From contig VNKQ01000004.1 of NCBI GenBank assembly GCA_016508695.1, positions 682,001-746,000 of the forward strand: a DNA stretch of 64,000 nt, read 5' to 3'. This document shows, in pieces, positions 1 to 12,000 of the stretch; the stretch's first letter is position 1, and every line of letters starts with the position of its first letter. The position numbers were made by a program, and so were the translations under genes. Below the pieces are notes generated by a model. The model did no database searches, had not been told where the DNA came from, and worked only from the letters and a program-made list of their open reading frames with translations. This DNA comes from Hyphodiscus hymeniophilus. Its lineage: Eukaryota; Ascomycota; Leotiomycetes; Helotiales; Hyphodiscaceae.

Positions 1-1573
1 GATTACTTTTAAATTATACTTTAGCTCGAGTAATACTCGTTATATAATCGTTAAACTTATATAACTAATTCTAGTTAGCTCTAGCTTATATAAATATAAG
101 AAGTATAAAACTTATAAAACTTATAGTCTATTCCCTTAAGAGGACATTTTAAATACTAAAAGAGCTCTATTAAGGTAGTTAGTTGTAATAGTTCCTAAGT
201 AGTAAGTAGTAAGATATAGGTCGCTTAGTATTTTAGAGTTATACTTTATTCTATAAGGAGTATAGTATAATATTATTTAAAATAGTCTCTCTTTACTATT
301 GTTATTTAAGAAATCGCTTGTTATTATAATAGTTTCTTCTTAGATTGCTTAGTCTTATAATTAGGTACTATATCCTTCGAGGCGTAATTAATAAATAAGC
401 GTTTTTTGTTTTAAGATATTTTGGCTATAATACTTATAGTGTCTTGATTTGGGGTACTATAGCTTATTATAAGTATATTTTCGTCTAGGCTATTAGAGAC
501 AAACTCTCCGAATTTCTAGTATTCGTTCTTATTTATTAGAACGCTATATTATAAACGAGATTCTAGGCTAAAAGAAGCTTATTCGTTACTAGTAAATCTT
601 ATTTGTAAGCGAAAGGTCTACTATTAAAAGCTATTGTCCTTATTCTTATTATTAGTTAGCTTAAAGTAATAGTTATATTATAGTAAGAATTAGTATTTAT
701 GCGAGAATTCGTTCTCGAAATGTCTTATTTAAAGGCCCGATTAATACGAGAAACCTAAAGTCCTAACTAAGTATTCTTTTTGAGTATTAAACAAACTATT
801 ATCCTCGGAACTATTATACTTTGTAAATAATTCTCTATTATATGCGAATTATTTATAAATAGGATTTTTTCTCTATGAGTTTATTCTTTTTTACCGAGTA
901 TCGGGCGGTTATAGAGTTTTACTCTCGTAAGCTTCGCTAGTAAGTAGGGTTTAAAGAGTTCCTTTATAAGCTATAACCTACTTACTAATAGTATATTCTC
1001 TTAAAGTGTGTAAATTAGGCTATAGGGTTTAAAAAGGCTTTTTGAGAAGTAAATTAAGGCTAAATCGCTAATCTAGTAATAAAAAAGGGAGTTCTAAGAG
1101 TACTAGCTACTAAGGTTATTAAAGGGTATTATCTAAGAAGTTATTAAGATTAAAAGTTCTAGAGGCGTTACTAATTATATAAGTACTTTCTTACGAGGCT
1201 ATATCTAGCGTATAACGAACTTAACAAAGTCTAGATTTATAAGGAGTCTAGTTTATAAATGTTTATAATAGTTAAATAAAGGTATTTTTATAGTATTATT
1301 TAATATAGTAATTTAAGTTATATTGTCTTATATAAATAATTAGATTTTAGTATAGTCGACTAGTTATAAGATTTACTTATAGGCATTTGAATCCTTTGCT
1401 TACTATAGTTTTTACTAATACTACTACCTAAACTAACTTATTATATATAAAATCTTACGACCCTAATTGTTAAATAAAAAGACCTCGTTTTAGCTACTAT
1501 TAGTAAACGACTATATAGACTCTATAGTAATACTTTTAGACTAAATCTCAAAATCCAAGTATATTAATAAATA

Positions 1574-1602
1574 AAAGAAGATTTATATATATATATATAA
1601 TA
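1574..1602. repeat. AT dinucleotide microsatellite
   Basis: This is a short run of alternating ta within the repeat unit. The second copy carries the same run at about 32,766-32,794 with the same length, in line with the absence of indels between the copies. Confidence 0.6.
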
Positions 1603-1680
1603 TACTCTCTTAATACTATAACCGTAATAAATAATTTTATTATTATCTATTTCCTTTTATTAGTTTTAGTCTTTTATATT

Positions 1681-1712
1681 ACTATTATTACTACTATTAC
1701 TACTATTACTAC
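1681..1712. repeat. TAC/TAT trinucleotide repeat
   Basis: Ten to eleven units of tac or tat occur here. The counterpart at 32,873-32,904 has the same length but different tac/tat choices, all explainable by C/T or G/A changes. An original (CAC)n or similar triplet tract reduced by RIP would look like this. Confidence 0.55.
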
Positions 1713-2829
1713 AAAGTAGAACCTAATAGGTATAGTAATATATTATTTATTAGGTATTTTTAGATATATCTTTAAACCCTAATTTATTTGAGATACAAAG
1801 ACCTCTTAGCTATATAAGAATATATATATCTTTAACTATATATTATAAGAATAATAAAAAGTAACTTTAGAGTAACTAGTAAGTTAACTCTCCCTTGGCT
1901 TTTATTTAATATTATAAAAAATTGTTTATAGTTTATTACGTATTTTAAAAGATTATAAACCCGCTCTTAAAATAGCTAGAGGCTCTCTTAATTCTCAAGT
2001 CTTATAGTAAAGTTATTTAGTTTGCGAGTAAAAGCCTTTATTCCGCTACTTGGTTAGTTTGACTATTATTTAGAAGCTATAATTCTAGATCTTAGATATA
2101 TACTTACATTAGTACCTTCTAAAAAGCTATATTTACTAGATCTTGTAAATGTTAAGTGCACTTTAGAATAAGATTTAATATACGCAAAGTTAAAAGCGTA
2201 AAGGTAGGGTAATTTAGTTATAAGTTATTTCTTCCCAACTATCCTTTATCCTCTCTTACTCTTTATTGCTTATAGGATTTGTAAGAGATAGTTTGTAAGG
2301 CTATTTTTAATATACTAATACTATATAACTTTTTAGCGAAAATACTTATTTTAATTATATTTGCGCTAAATCCTCTATTAATATATTATAGTAAAGTACT
2401 ATATTATAGTAAGTTTTTATATACTTATAAAGGTTTTAAGTTTATAGATTATTATAAGTTACTTCGACCGAGATAGTAATTAATATACTTAGCTAGTAGA
2501 TTTGTATTCTCTTAATCTAAGACCTTTTATATATATATAGCCGGACTTCTCTTAGTTGACTTTTATATACGTCGACCTAACTAAGTTTATTATATATCTT
2601 TAACTATTTTGGAAATACTTTAATATCTTATATAATTATATATTAGAATTTATTAGATTACTAGGTAATAAGTCTATAAGAAGGCGCTTTCTTTAGAGGG
2701 TTTTAGACTTACTTTAAGGGTAGACCTTTTTTTATTTAAACTCTTTCTTTACTCTTTAACTTTACTTTCTTTACTTTTCTAGGCGCTTATATTTCTTACT
2801 TTTAAACTTTAAGAAGACTTATAATCTTT

Positions 2830-2998
2830 TACTATAGAATATACTAAATTTTTTCTTAAAAACTCTTGACGTCTCGAAAGCTTTTAATCTCTCGAGCCCC
2901 TTTAATCGTTTATTAAAGACTCTTAATCTCTCGAATTCTCTTAACCTTTTGCTAAGAACTTCTAAATCCTTAAAAGCTCTTAATCTCTTAAGGGAGCT
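2830..2998 (-). pseudogene. Degraded - strand coding relic with helical 13-residue repeats
   Basis: Read on the - strand from 2,998 downward, the frame has no stop for more than 50 codons and is rich in Leu, Arg, Lys and Glu. It shows three 13-residue units beginning RLRAFKDLEVL, RLREFERLRVF and RLKGLERLKAF, the pattern of a long amphipathic or coiled-coil helix. Upstream (to about 4,300) the same frame continues in protein-like fashion but with stops roughly every ten codons, where RIP would turn Gln and Trp codons into stops. Downstream it breaks down near 2,830. I recognise no family. The strand is supported mainly by the stop-free, repeat-bearing part. Confidence 0.45.
2870..2986 (-). repeat. 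39-bp tandem repeat, three units
   Basis: Three consecutive 39-bp units (2,948-2,986; 2,909-2,947; 2,870-2,908) each encode 13 residues of the pattern RL(R/K)xxxxLxxxxx on the - strand. The in-frame period and conserved Leu/Arg positions indicate an ancestral protein repeat rather than random sequence. Confidence 0.5.
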
Positions 2999-4681
2999 TA
3001 ATTATTTGTAATACTCTATAATAGCGATATTACTTAAGTAACGATTATAGGATATTTTCTCTTATTACTTATATTAGCGAATTTGTTTTAATACTCTTAT
3101 AAGTAAATAGTAGCTTTTGTTTACTTTTAACAAAAGAGAAAGTTAACTAAATATTAAGTTAGCGGTGTAAACGTAACCTCTCTAATAAAGAAACTAAATA
3201 TATTCGATATAAAGTAGGCCGATACTAAAACTAAAAGTAGTCGTATAGTTATAGAAATTATTATATATAAAGTCAAGTTAAGAATTTTAAGAATACTAAA
3301 GCTAATAGATTTATAATATAAGTTTTGAAGCTTTTTTACTAATAGTATAATTATTTAATAATGCTTTATATATTTAGATATTACTTTTTAGCGTAAACCC
3401 GCCCCTAAGGCTATAGATAATTCTTTATAATATACTTCTATTAGTAAGTATTTAATAATATATTTATAATTGCGGCTAATCTTAAAGTAAGTGTTTTACT
3501 TAAAGGTCCTTAATATCTTAGATTAGATTTTAGTCTTAGTCTTGAAAATAATTATAGAACTATTTAATATAATTATATAAGTTCGCTACTATTTACTCTT
3601 ACTATAAGTATGTATTCTAACTAGTTGTATTTTTAGGAAGCTTTTTAAGCAAAATACTAATATCTAATTATAATAAGTAATATAGTTGGGAGAGTCCCCT
3701 ATTATTTACTATTAAGATAAGTACTATTATATATTATCTTTTATCTAGTTATTAATAAAAAGTATTAATATTCTTTAGTAAGAGTTTATTAAAACAACTC
3801 TAATATTACGCTTTTTGATTTGAATATTAAGGATAGCGATCTTAGTATCTCTTAGCCTAGTTAAGAGACTTTGGGTAGTATTCCGGGTAAGTATTTATTT
3901 TATTATCTTAGTATATTAATTACTTATAAGTACTTAAAGGCTAAGTTCTTATCTAACTATATAAATAAAAGATAAGAGCTTTAAGGAGGCTCTTTAGATA
4001 ATTAGTAAGATCTTAAAGCTTAGTCTTTATACTCTTAATATAGTTCGATTCTAGTAGTTAAATAGGGCGCTTTGTAAAGCCTTCTTTAGTTTAGATAAGG
4101 AAGTTCTTAATAAGCTTAACCTTATAATAAATGGCCTAGGAGATAAGTAGCTCTTAGCGGGTAATATATCTATAAAGGGTTATATATTAAAGTCGAAGTT
4201 TAACCTCGAGTAAAAGAGATTCTTCGAGGAACCCGACTTTATACTCTTTTCTTAAACGTATTATAGTCTTTTAGTATATTATAATTATAAGTTATATACG
4301 TATTAAAAGTATAATATACTAAAGATACAAAGAAATATATAATATTAGAATAGAAATTTAAGTTATATTTATAAATATAAGTATACTTGGGGCGTTATAT
4401 AATCTATTGCTTTTTAATTAGCTATAGCTATAAAATAGAATAAGAATAAAAGCTTATTAGGGGTATTAAAGAAGCTACTTTCTCTAGAATATATTTAAAA
4501 TACTATTAGGAAAACCCTAGAAATCGAATTAATATTATATTTCTCTTAATATACTTTGACTTTATCTAAACTTAGATTTAACTTCGACTTTTACTTTTAA
4601 TTAACCTTAAGATAAGTCGGTACTAATATACGCTATTTTCTTTCTAGTATACTAAGGAAAAAAACCTACTTTAATTTACAA

Positions 4682-6775
4682 AATAAAATAATATACTACC
4701 CGTTCTCTTATTATAATAAAGTTACCTATATACGCTAATACCTCTTAAAGGACGGCCCTTATAGCAAAGACTTGCCTTAATAATTTAACTTTGACTAGTA
4801 TAAAAGAAATATCTATAATAAGTATAAGACGTAAGACTATATTAAGTTAGGGTAGAATTTATATAAGAGCTGATTATACCCTACTTATAATTTAATTAGG
4901 GAAGATAAGAACTTTCTTATTATTAAAGCTCTCTAATATATATTAATAATATATATAATATTATTCCCAAAATTTCGCTATTAACTCTCTTACTTTAAAG
5001 CCTTTAAGGATCGTGCTTTCCTTGCTTTAGTTTAAAAGGTAATAGCAAAGTTAAAGAAGTAGGTTAGTAAAAGCCTTAAAAAGAAACTTAGGCGAGTATA
5101 AGAAAAACAAGGCTATCTCAAATAGTAAGCGTCTAGGCTTAAAGTTAGTAATTAATAATAAGACGGCTAATATAGAATAAAGGTTCTAATTATATATAAG
5201 TAGGCTAAGGACGTAAAGATTAGTGTTTTAGTTAAGTCGCCAATTAGCCTACTAAATATTTATATTCTCTCTCTTAACTATTATATAAGTATACTTAATA
5301 ACTAAATATAATATAATACCTTTAATACCTTTTTCTTTATAAATCTTAGTGACTTTGCAAATAGGGAGATAATATGCTCTTTTAAAGTATAAGAGTGGCG
5401 TTTAGTAATAAGTATAATAAAATACTAATATAAGTGTGATTTTAAGGACTTTAATTTACTAAAGACTCACCTGGCCGAGGATTTTAAAGTATAAAAGGAG
5501 TAATATATAACGCTAGTATATACTTATAAAAGATAGATTAAAGAAATAGAAAACTTGCCAAAAGGAGTAAAATAGGGGGAAATATAGATTTCTTATTTTA
5601 GTATATAGCGAGGATATAAATTCCTTATACTAGCGCTATTAGTTACTTTTATAAAGATAGCTATAATAAAGATTTTAGGAAATATATATAAAAGCCTTTT
5701 TAAAATATAGTAAATAAACTAATAGTGCCCTCCTTAGCTAACTATATTAATATTATATCGGGTTTTAGACTATATAGCCCGAAAACTATACAAATTTAAT
5801 AAAGTAATAAGGGATTTTAAGCTAAATATATACTCGCCGGGCGAAGCAAGCTACGAACTTTATAATATTGTCTTTATTAGTAATAGAACTATATATTACT
5901 AATTCGATATTAAGAAGTAGACTTTAATTCTTACTTTTAGATTATAGAACTTAGGCTAATAGAGTTAGGGGTATAGAGGTTACTAATTTGTTAAACTTTT
6001 TATTATTCTTATGCGTTTATAGTCTACTAACCTTATATCGTAAGATATTAGTATAGTAGAGGCTTTATTTAAGTAAGGAAATGACTTTAATCTTAAGATT
6101 CCCTAGATCACGGGTCTAAACCCTTATAATAGCTCTAAAATTCGAGCTCTCCTAAGACGAATTAACTATTTTGTATTATTAACTAGTATAACTAGCCTTC
6201 TAAAAGCACGCTAGTAGATTCGGGCCTCGTGCGAGAATAACCCTTAAGACCTTTTATAAATATAAATAGTACTCTAAGCTATTATTCGAGGCACTAAGAT
6301 AAATATAGGCTATAGACAAAATATTAGTAAATAGTCGAACTATAAAGGATATACTATTACTAAATCTTTAAAATATTTTAATATAATTGTGGCCTATAAA
6401 TAAGAGGTTTATTAAGAGTGCGAGGAGAACTAAGGTCTAAGAAGTTGTAACGCCTTAGAGATCTATTATTAGGTAGAGTATTATAGTCTTGCAAAACTAT
6501 ACTTATTATAAGTATACTAAAGAAAGCTTAGTAGATAAGGGACAATTGTCTTTAAAGTCTAAGGAGAGTTCTTTAAGTAAATGCTAATTCTTATATATAG
6601 AGTATCTACTAATTTAAATAACCCTAAAGCTATACGCTTAACTTAAATCGAGTAATTATTAGTACTTATAATATCGCGGATTATACGGGTACTAGTTTAT
6701 ATACCTTATAGTTACTTTGGTTATTATTATTTATATTACTCTTTTAGGAATAGTCTTTTAGCCTTATATAATTAA
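4682..6775 (+). pseudogene. Degraded + strand reading frame, unknown product
   Basis: One uninterrupted phase (codon starts at 4,739, 4,997 and 6,761 agree) can be read for about 700 codons, with TAA/TAG stops about every twelve codons and almost no other disruption. The hydrophilic, charge-balanced text includes a Lys/Gln-rich, probably coiled-coil part around 5,000-5,160, with residues such as KKQVSKSLKKKLRRVQEKQG if stops are read as Gln. A later part, around 5,830-6,130, includes SPGEASYELYN. Stop density is only slightly below the background of this AT-rich DNA, so the call is weak; the opposite strand also gives passable text in places. No family was recognised. Confidence 0.3.
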
Positions 6776-6926
6776 TATCTCGAATAACGTTTCCTTATAA
6801 ACACGACTAAATCCGATATACCCTTTTTATATTTAGACTTATCCTAAGGAAATTAATATTATTATACTAATTATATTTGTTAATATAAGAGAATTAAATA
6901 CTTAAATTACCTCTTACGATATTTAT

Positions 6927-7721
6927 ATGGCCGTATATAATAATCTTTTAAAGCCAAGTCCTTATAGTTATCCTAATTATAAGTACGACTCTATAATAGA
7001 AATTAATAAGGATAATAGCGACTACGGAACGCAAAGAAATATAGATATACTTAAGAATACTAGTATAAGTTAGACTCTAGATTATATATCTAAAAAGTCG
7101 GGAATCGAAATAGCTATAAATAACCTTAGGAATAAGTTAGAAGATATTAAGACTAAGGGGTATATTTAAATCGTAGTCGAATAGTCTATAAATAATATAA
7201 AGTCTAAGTTTAAGGATCTCGAGGTTAAGATATTTATTAAGATTTTAATTAAGTAGTCTATATATAGTTATAAGATTAATATAGAAGAATTTACTATTAC
7301 TACGTATAATAAGATTGAAAAAGCTATACTTGCGAAAAAGAATAAATTAGAAGATTTTAGGATTACTTTATTTGTAAAATATATTGCGATCGAGATAACT
7401 ATAACTACTATTAAAGTCTATATAATTAAGGTTAAGGGGATAGAGTTTATTAGGGATCTTATATTAAGAATTTAGTAGAGTATACTTACTTTAGAGGTCT
7501 TTAAGAGTAAGACTTTTATTTATATAGCTATTATTAACACAAAAGCGCTTACTTTTATATACTCTCTACCTAAATTGGCTATAATACTCTCTATCCCTTT
7601 ACTAGATTCAAAAAGTATAACTATCTTAACTTCTAAAGGTAAAATAGGTAGAGATAGTTCTCTAGTAGACGAAAGAGCTCTAGTAAACAAAAGAAGTATT
7701 ACTTTAATGTCTTTTAACTAA
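6927..7721 (+). pseudogene. Best-preserved coding relic of the element: Lys/Glu-rich helical protein, unknown
   Basis: From an ATG at 6,927 to TAA at 7,719-7,721 the frame has 264 sense positions and only 6 in-frame stops (all TAA or TAG), while neighbouring frames carry about one stop per ten codons. All six are explained by RIP of Gln or Trp codons. In the second copy one further Gln (CAA here) is TAG, and the ATG is ATA. The text is Lys, Glu, Asp and Ile rich and looks mostly helical, for example NNLRNKLEDIKTKG near residues 75-90, KFKDLEVKIF near 110 and KKNKLEDFRITLF near 155. I see no signal peptide or catalytic motif. A gag-like or DNA-binding structural role is conceivable but unsupported. 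Confidence 0.6.
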
Positions 7722-8029
7722 CTCGTAAGAACTATACTCTTTATATTTATAACTAACGGGTTCTAAATTACTAACTTCGTATGGGTTATATTATAGCTTA
7801 TTTATTTGGGATTACTTTTATATACTTTAAAATTCTATTATTATTATCGAGTTTTATTAAGGAATCTTTAATAGATATAAGGTCTCCTAAATATCGTAGT
7901 ATTTAAGCCTAACGTAAAGCTAACTCTCCTTGTGATATTACTTACTCTTATTATAAACTCGTTATGTATTTTGTTTATAAATTTTATATAAAACCCTAGA
8001 AAGGTTATTATAAAAGATACGGATTTATT

Positions 8030-9038
8030 TAGACTTGATTAATCTCCTTAGAATCTATTTTCTCTTACTTATTAACCTCCTCTAATCGAGCCTTCTATTA
8101 TATAGTAGTATAAGAGTAGTAAAAGTAAATAATATAAAAGCCTCGCCAAAAGTTAATAGTTTACTAGAATTAAGTATTATTAAGGATCTCTTTATCCTTA
8201 GCGTAAAGAGGTAAATATTAGTAGTTTAGGGTCTTTTCTAATACTTATTATTTAATTACCTCGTATGCGAGGCAAAGTATAAGTCCTTTTTCGTATTAAA
8301 ATATAATTTCCCAAACTCGTTATAAATATAAAAGTTATTTATTAAAGTATTATAGTAATTGCGAACACGCTCGGTTTAACCTTTTTAATATAAGATTAAA
8401 AACTATTTCTTAGGAGATATCTAATCCTAGTATTATAAAAGCTACCTTCTTGTCTAATAATTTAATTACTAGTTCTAAAGTAGTAAGTTCTTTATATTTA
8501 TAAGGATTTACTTATATTAAAGAAACCCTACGCGATATAAATCTCTTATAGTAATTACTTACTATTAAGCTACCTTAAGGAATTAATGCCTTGTTTAAAA
8601 TCTCTTAATATACTATTATATAAGAGAGTTTACTATAGCTAATAAAGCCTTCTTATTATTTATAAGGTAAGTTTTACGTCGATATTATATAAGAAGAGTA
8701 GTGACTAATATACCTAGACTTAATCTCTCTTAATTGTTTAGTTAATATAACTAAGGCACGTCCCTAGCTTCTTACTATATAAGAAGGGTCTCTATTATTC
8801 TTTATTCTAATAATTAATAAATTGCAATAGCTTTTACAAGTTAATATTACCTTAAAGGGTAATAAATTTAAAGAACTATCGCCTAATATAATAAGAGTAG
8901 ATTAGTTACTACTATTTAAAGAACTCCTTACGCGTTTGTCTTTACTAGAAATATCTCCTTTTGCCCCCGAGCCTATTATGCCTTATTATATAAGCCAGGC
9001 TAATAATAATTAGAGAATGCGTTTTTCTTAACCCTTTT
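8030..9038 (-). pseudogene. Degraded - strand reading frame, unknown product
   Basis: A single - strand phase reads as protein-like text for about 335 codons, with stops at roughly 5% of codons in the upstream third and 8-9% further down. Segments such as YKYKELTTLELVIKLLDKK and GSGAKGDISSKDKRVRSSLN are charged and look like real protein. The intervening stops are all TAA or TAG. No domain was recognised. It would be convergent with the + strand relic ending at 7,721. Confidence 0.35.
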
Positions 9039-12000
9039 TTTAATTTCTTATAGAGATAGGAGAGATTTTAATAGACTATCCCTCTAACTATAATATATAC
9101 GAGTAGCTTTTAGTAATAACTAAATTAAATAAGGCTATTATATCGTAGTAAGTAAAGAAGGCTAGTCGAAAGTCCGAAAGTAAGTCTAATAGAGATTGCC
9201 TAGATAGTGGTCATTTAGACGATATTAATAATAAGAATACTATTAATAATAATAATATATATACAATATCGATACTATTATTTAATTATATAACTCGGTC
9301 TTTAATTCTATAAAACTCGTATATAAAGCCGCTAATTCTTTTGTAGCTATTTATATTTACTTTTAAGCCTTCTAATATATATATAAATCCTATGACTTTA
9401 AAGCGATACTTTTCTCTTGTTTATAAGCCTTAAATGCCGCCTTAATCGCTAATCCTTACTTTATAGATATTTATATAAACTATTCCCTATTGTTTCAAAC
9501 CTATTCTAATAATATTATTACTAAAGTTAACTCAAATTTTCAGATTTATTAAAAAGTAAACCTTAAATCCCTAGCCTTAAGTCTCTTTTTATCTTAGTTA
9601 TAAGACACTTAAGTATTATAATAGAGTAGTTACGAAAGTAACTATACTAGAAATAATACTTAAGGGGGTAAAACCTAGTATATAAGAAACCCTTACGCCG
9701 CTAAGGAAGCGTAAGATAATTAAAGACTTACGTTATAAAGTAGTGCCCCTATCCGAGTCTAAATCTCTGCGTATAAAGACGCAAGAAGTAAGTAATCTAG
9801 GATAAGTTAAAACCTTATAAGGAGATAAGAAAGATAATAGAGATATAGTTATAAGTAATACTAATATTAAAAGTAAAGAGATAGCAAAAAGGCGTAGAGT
9901 TAAAAAAGAGGTCTTTTATATTAATAAAGCCGCTTTTTAATTACGTAAGCCTAATATTAATATATTATTAGAAAGGTAGTAAGTAATCGAGGATATTTAA
10001 TATTACTAGGGAAATTATCCTAAGATTGCCTTAGTAGTTAAGACTTTTTAGAATAGCCTTTTAAGGGGACCTTATAAAAGTATTAATATTAGTTTTGTTT
10101 TATAGTAGTAAATAGTAATCGGCGACGTTTAATACTATTAGAGAAATTATCCTAAGATCGCGCTAATTATTAAGAGCTTATAATAAAGTCTCCCTTTATA
10201 ATAGAGTTTTAATACTAATACTAGCATTTATTCGCAATAAAAGGAAGTATTCTAAAATATTATATACTATAAAAATAACGATTCTAATAGCGATATAGTA
10301 GTCGAAAACTAATAGAAAAGTATTTACTAGGTAAGTATTAGAATACTTATTATAAGTAATTTCTAAATATAGCCCTATGTATATATATAGCTTATAATAT
10401 TACAAGAGTAATAAATAAAAATTTAAGAGCTTATATCTCTCTTACTAAGCCTAGAACGGCTATTGGGACGCAAAATCCTATCTAAAGTAAATCTTTAGCT
10501 AAGATAATACCCGAGCTTTAACTAAGGTACTTAGTAATTATAAATTACTAATTCTTATATTTATACTAATACTCGATACTTTAAAAACTCTTTTGTTATA
10601 TCTCTTGCTTTACTAACTTACCTTTTATATACTTAATAATATAGTACTTCTCGATAAGGTTATATAAAGTAAGGAGGTTAAAGTTAAAGGCGTAAGAACT
10701 ATTATTTACTCGAGTTAATCTTATAAATATAATATTTCAAACTTTAACTTACGTAAATCCTAGATTTGTATTTTCTTTTTTTTAATAAAGTATTTAATAA
10801 TGCGTGTCTATATAGTTTTTATCTTTAATACTTATTACTCGAGCTTTTCTATATATAAAGCGTCTTCTAACTTCTTTATAGTCTTAAGATTAATTTTAGT
10901 AAATATCTACTTACTTTATTAGTAAGGAAAAGACGCCCCTATTACTATTTAAAGAAGTATTATACTTTTTTATCCGAGGTAATAAAGTTTATAATTTCTA
11001 GCCCTCGAATAATAGACTCTAAATCTATAATATCATTACGGGTTCTTATCTTGCTGCTTTTAGTATTAGTATCTCTAGACTTATTAGTGTCTCCTTTTTT
11101 AGTATTACTTAACTTATTTTAGTCGGATAGAGTTATTTTGTCCTCGTATTAAATAGTAGCCTCCTTTAGGTTTTTATTACTAATCCTTGTCTTATTACCT
11201 CAAAGCTAATTATTATTAACTATATTAGTATCTCCTTTTTAAGTATAATATAAATCGTTTTAGTCGGATAGTATTATTACGTCTTAGTATTAGAAAGTGA
11301 CTTTGGCTAAATCGTTAGACCGGATTATTATCTCGCTAACTAGAATCTAAGTATCTCTATTAATATTCCCTTACTAGTTATAATTGGAGTAGTTTTAAGT
11401 AAAAGTAGTTATACGTTTATTAGCTTCCTTTATACCGACTCGAATTTTTTTTTTATTACTTTAGGTATCGACTTCCTCGACTTAGTCTATTTCTCTTTTC
11501 CGTTTATTTCTAATATAGGGTAAAGTAGGAAGGGCTTAGATGTTTGTTATAATACTTATAGCTACTAGGGGCTAATTAGTAATATTAACTTGCTCCCTAA
11601 GGTTATTTTCGATAGTGTTACTATAGGCTTATCCCTAGTAATAATTTATTATATTAGTACTTTAATTCTAAAAAGTAGTCTAGAGTAGAATAAGTATTAT
11701 ACTAAGTGTATTTTATAGAAATTAGAAGCCTATAAGGATGGGTTACGATACTTTTTGCCCCTTAAAGTAATACTTTAGTACTTTATCTTAATAAAAGTTT
11801 AAAGATTTAGAATTTATTAGTCGAGATAATTAACTTGCAAACGATTAAATCTATATATAAATATAATAAAAGTGATAATAGGGTTTTTCTATTAAAGTAA
11901 TCTCCTTTTATAATCTTTATATATTATTTTAAGTAATCTAGGTATTTAGTTTTGTCTGTTATACTTTCTCTTTGTTTTTATAATCTAGATACTTAATACT

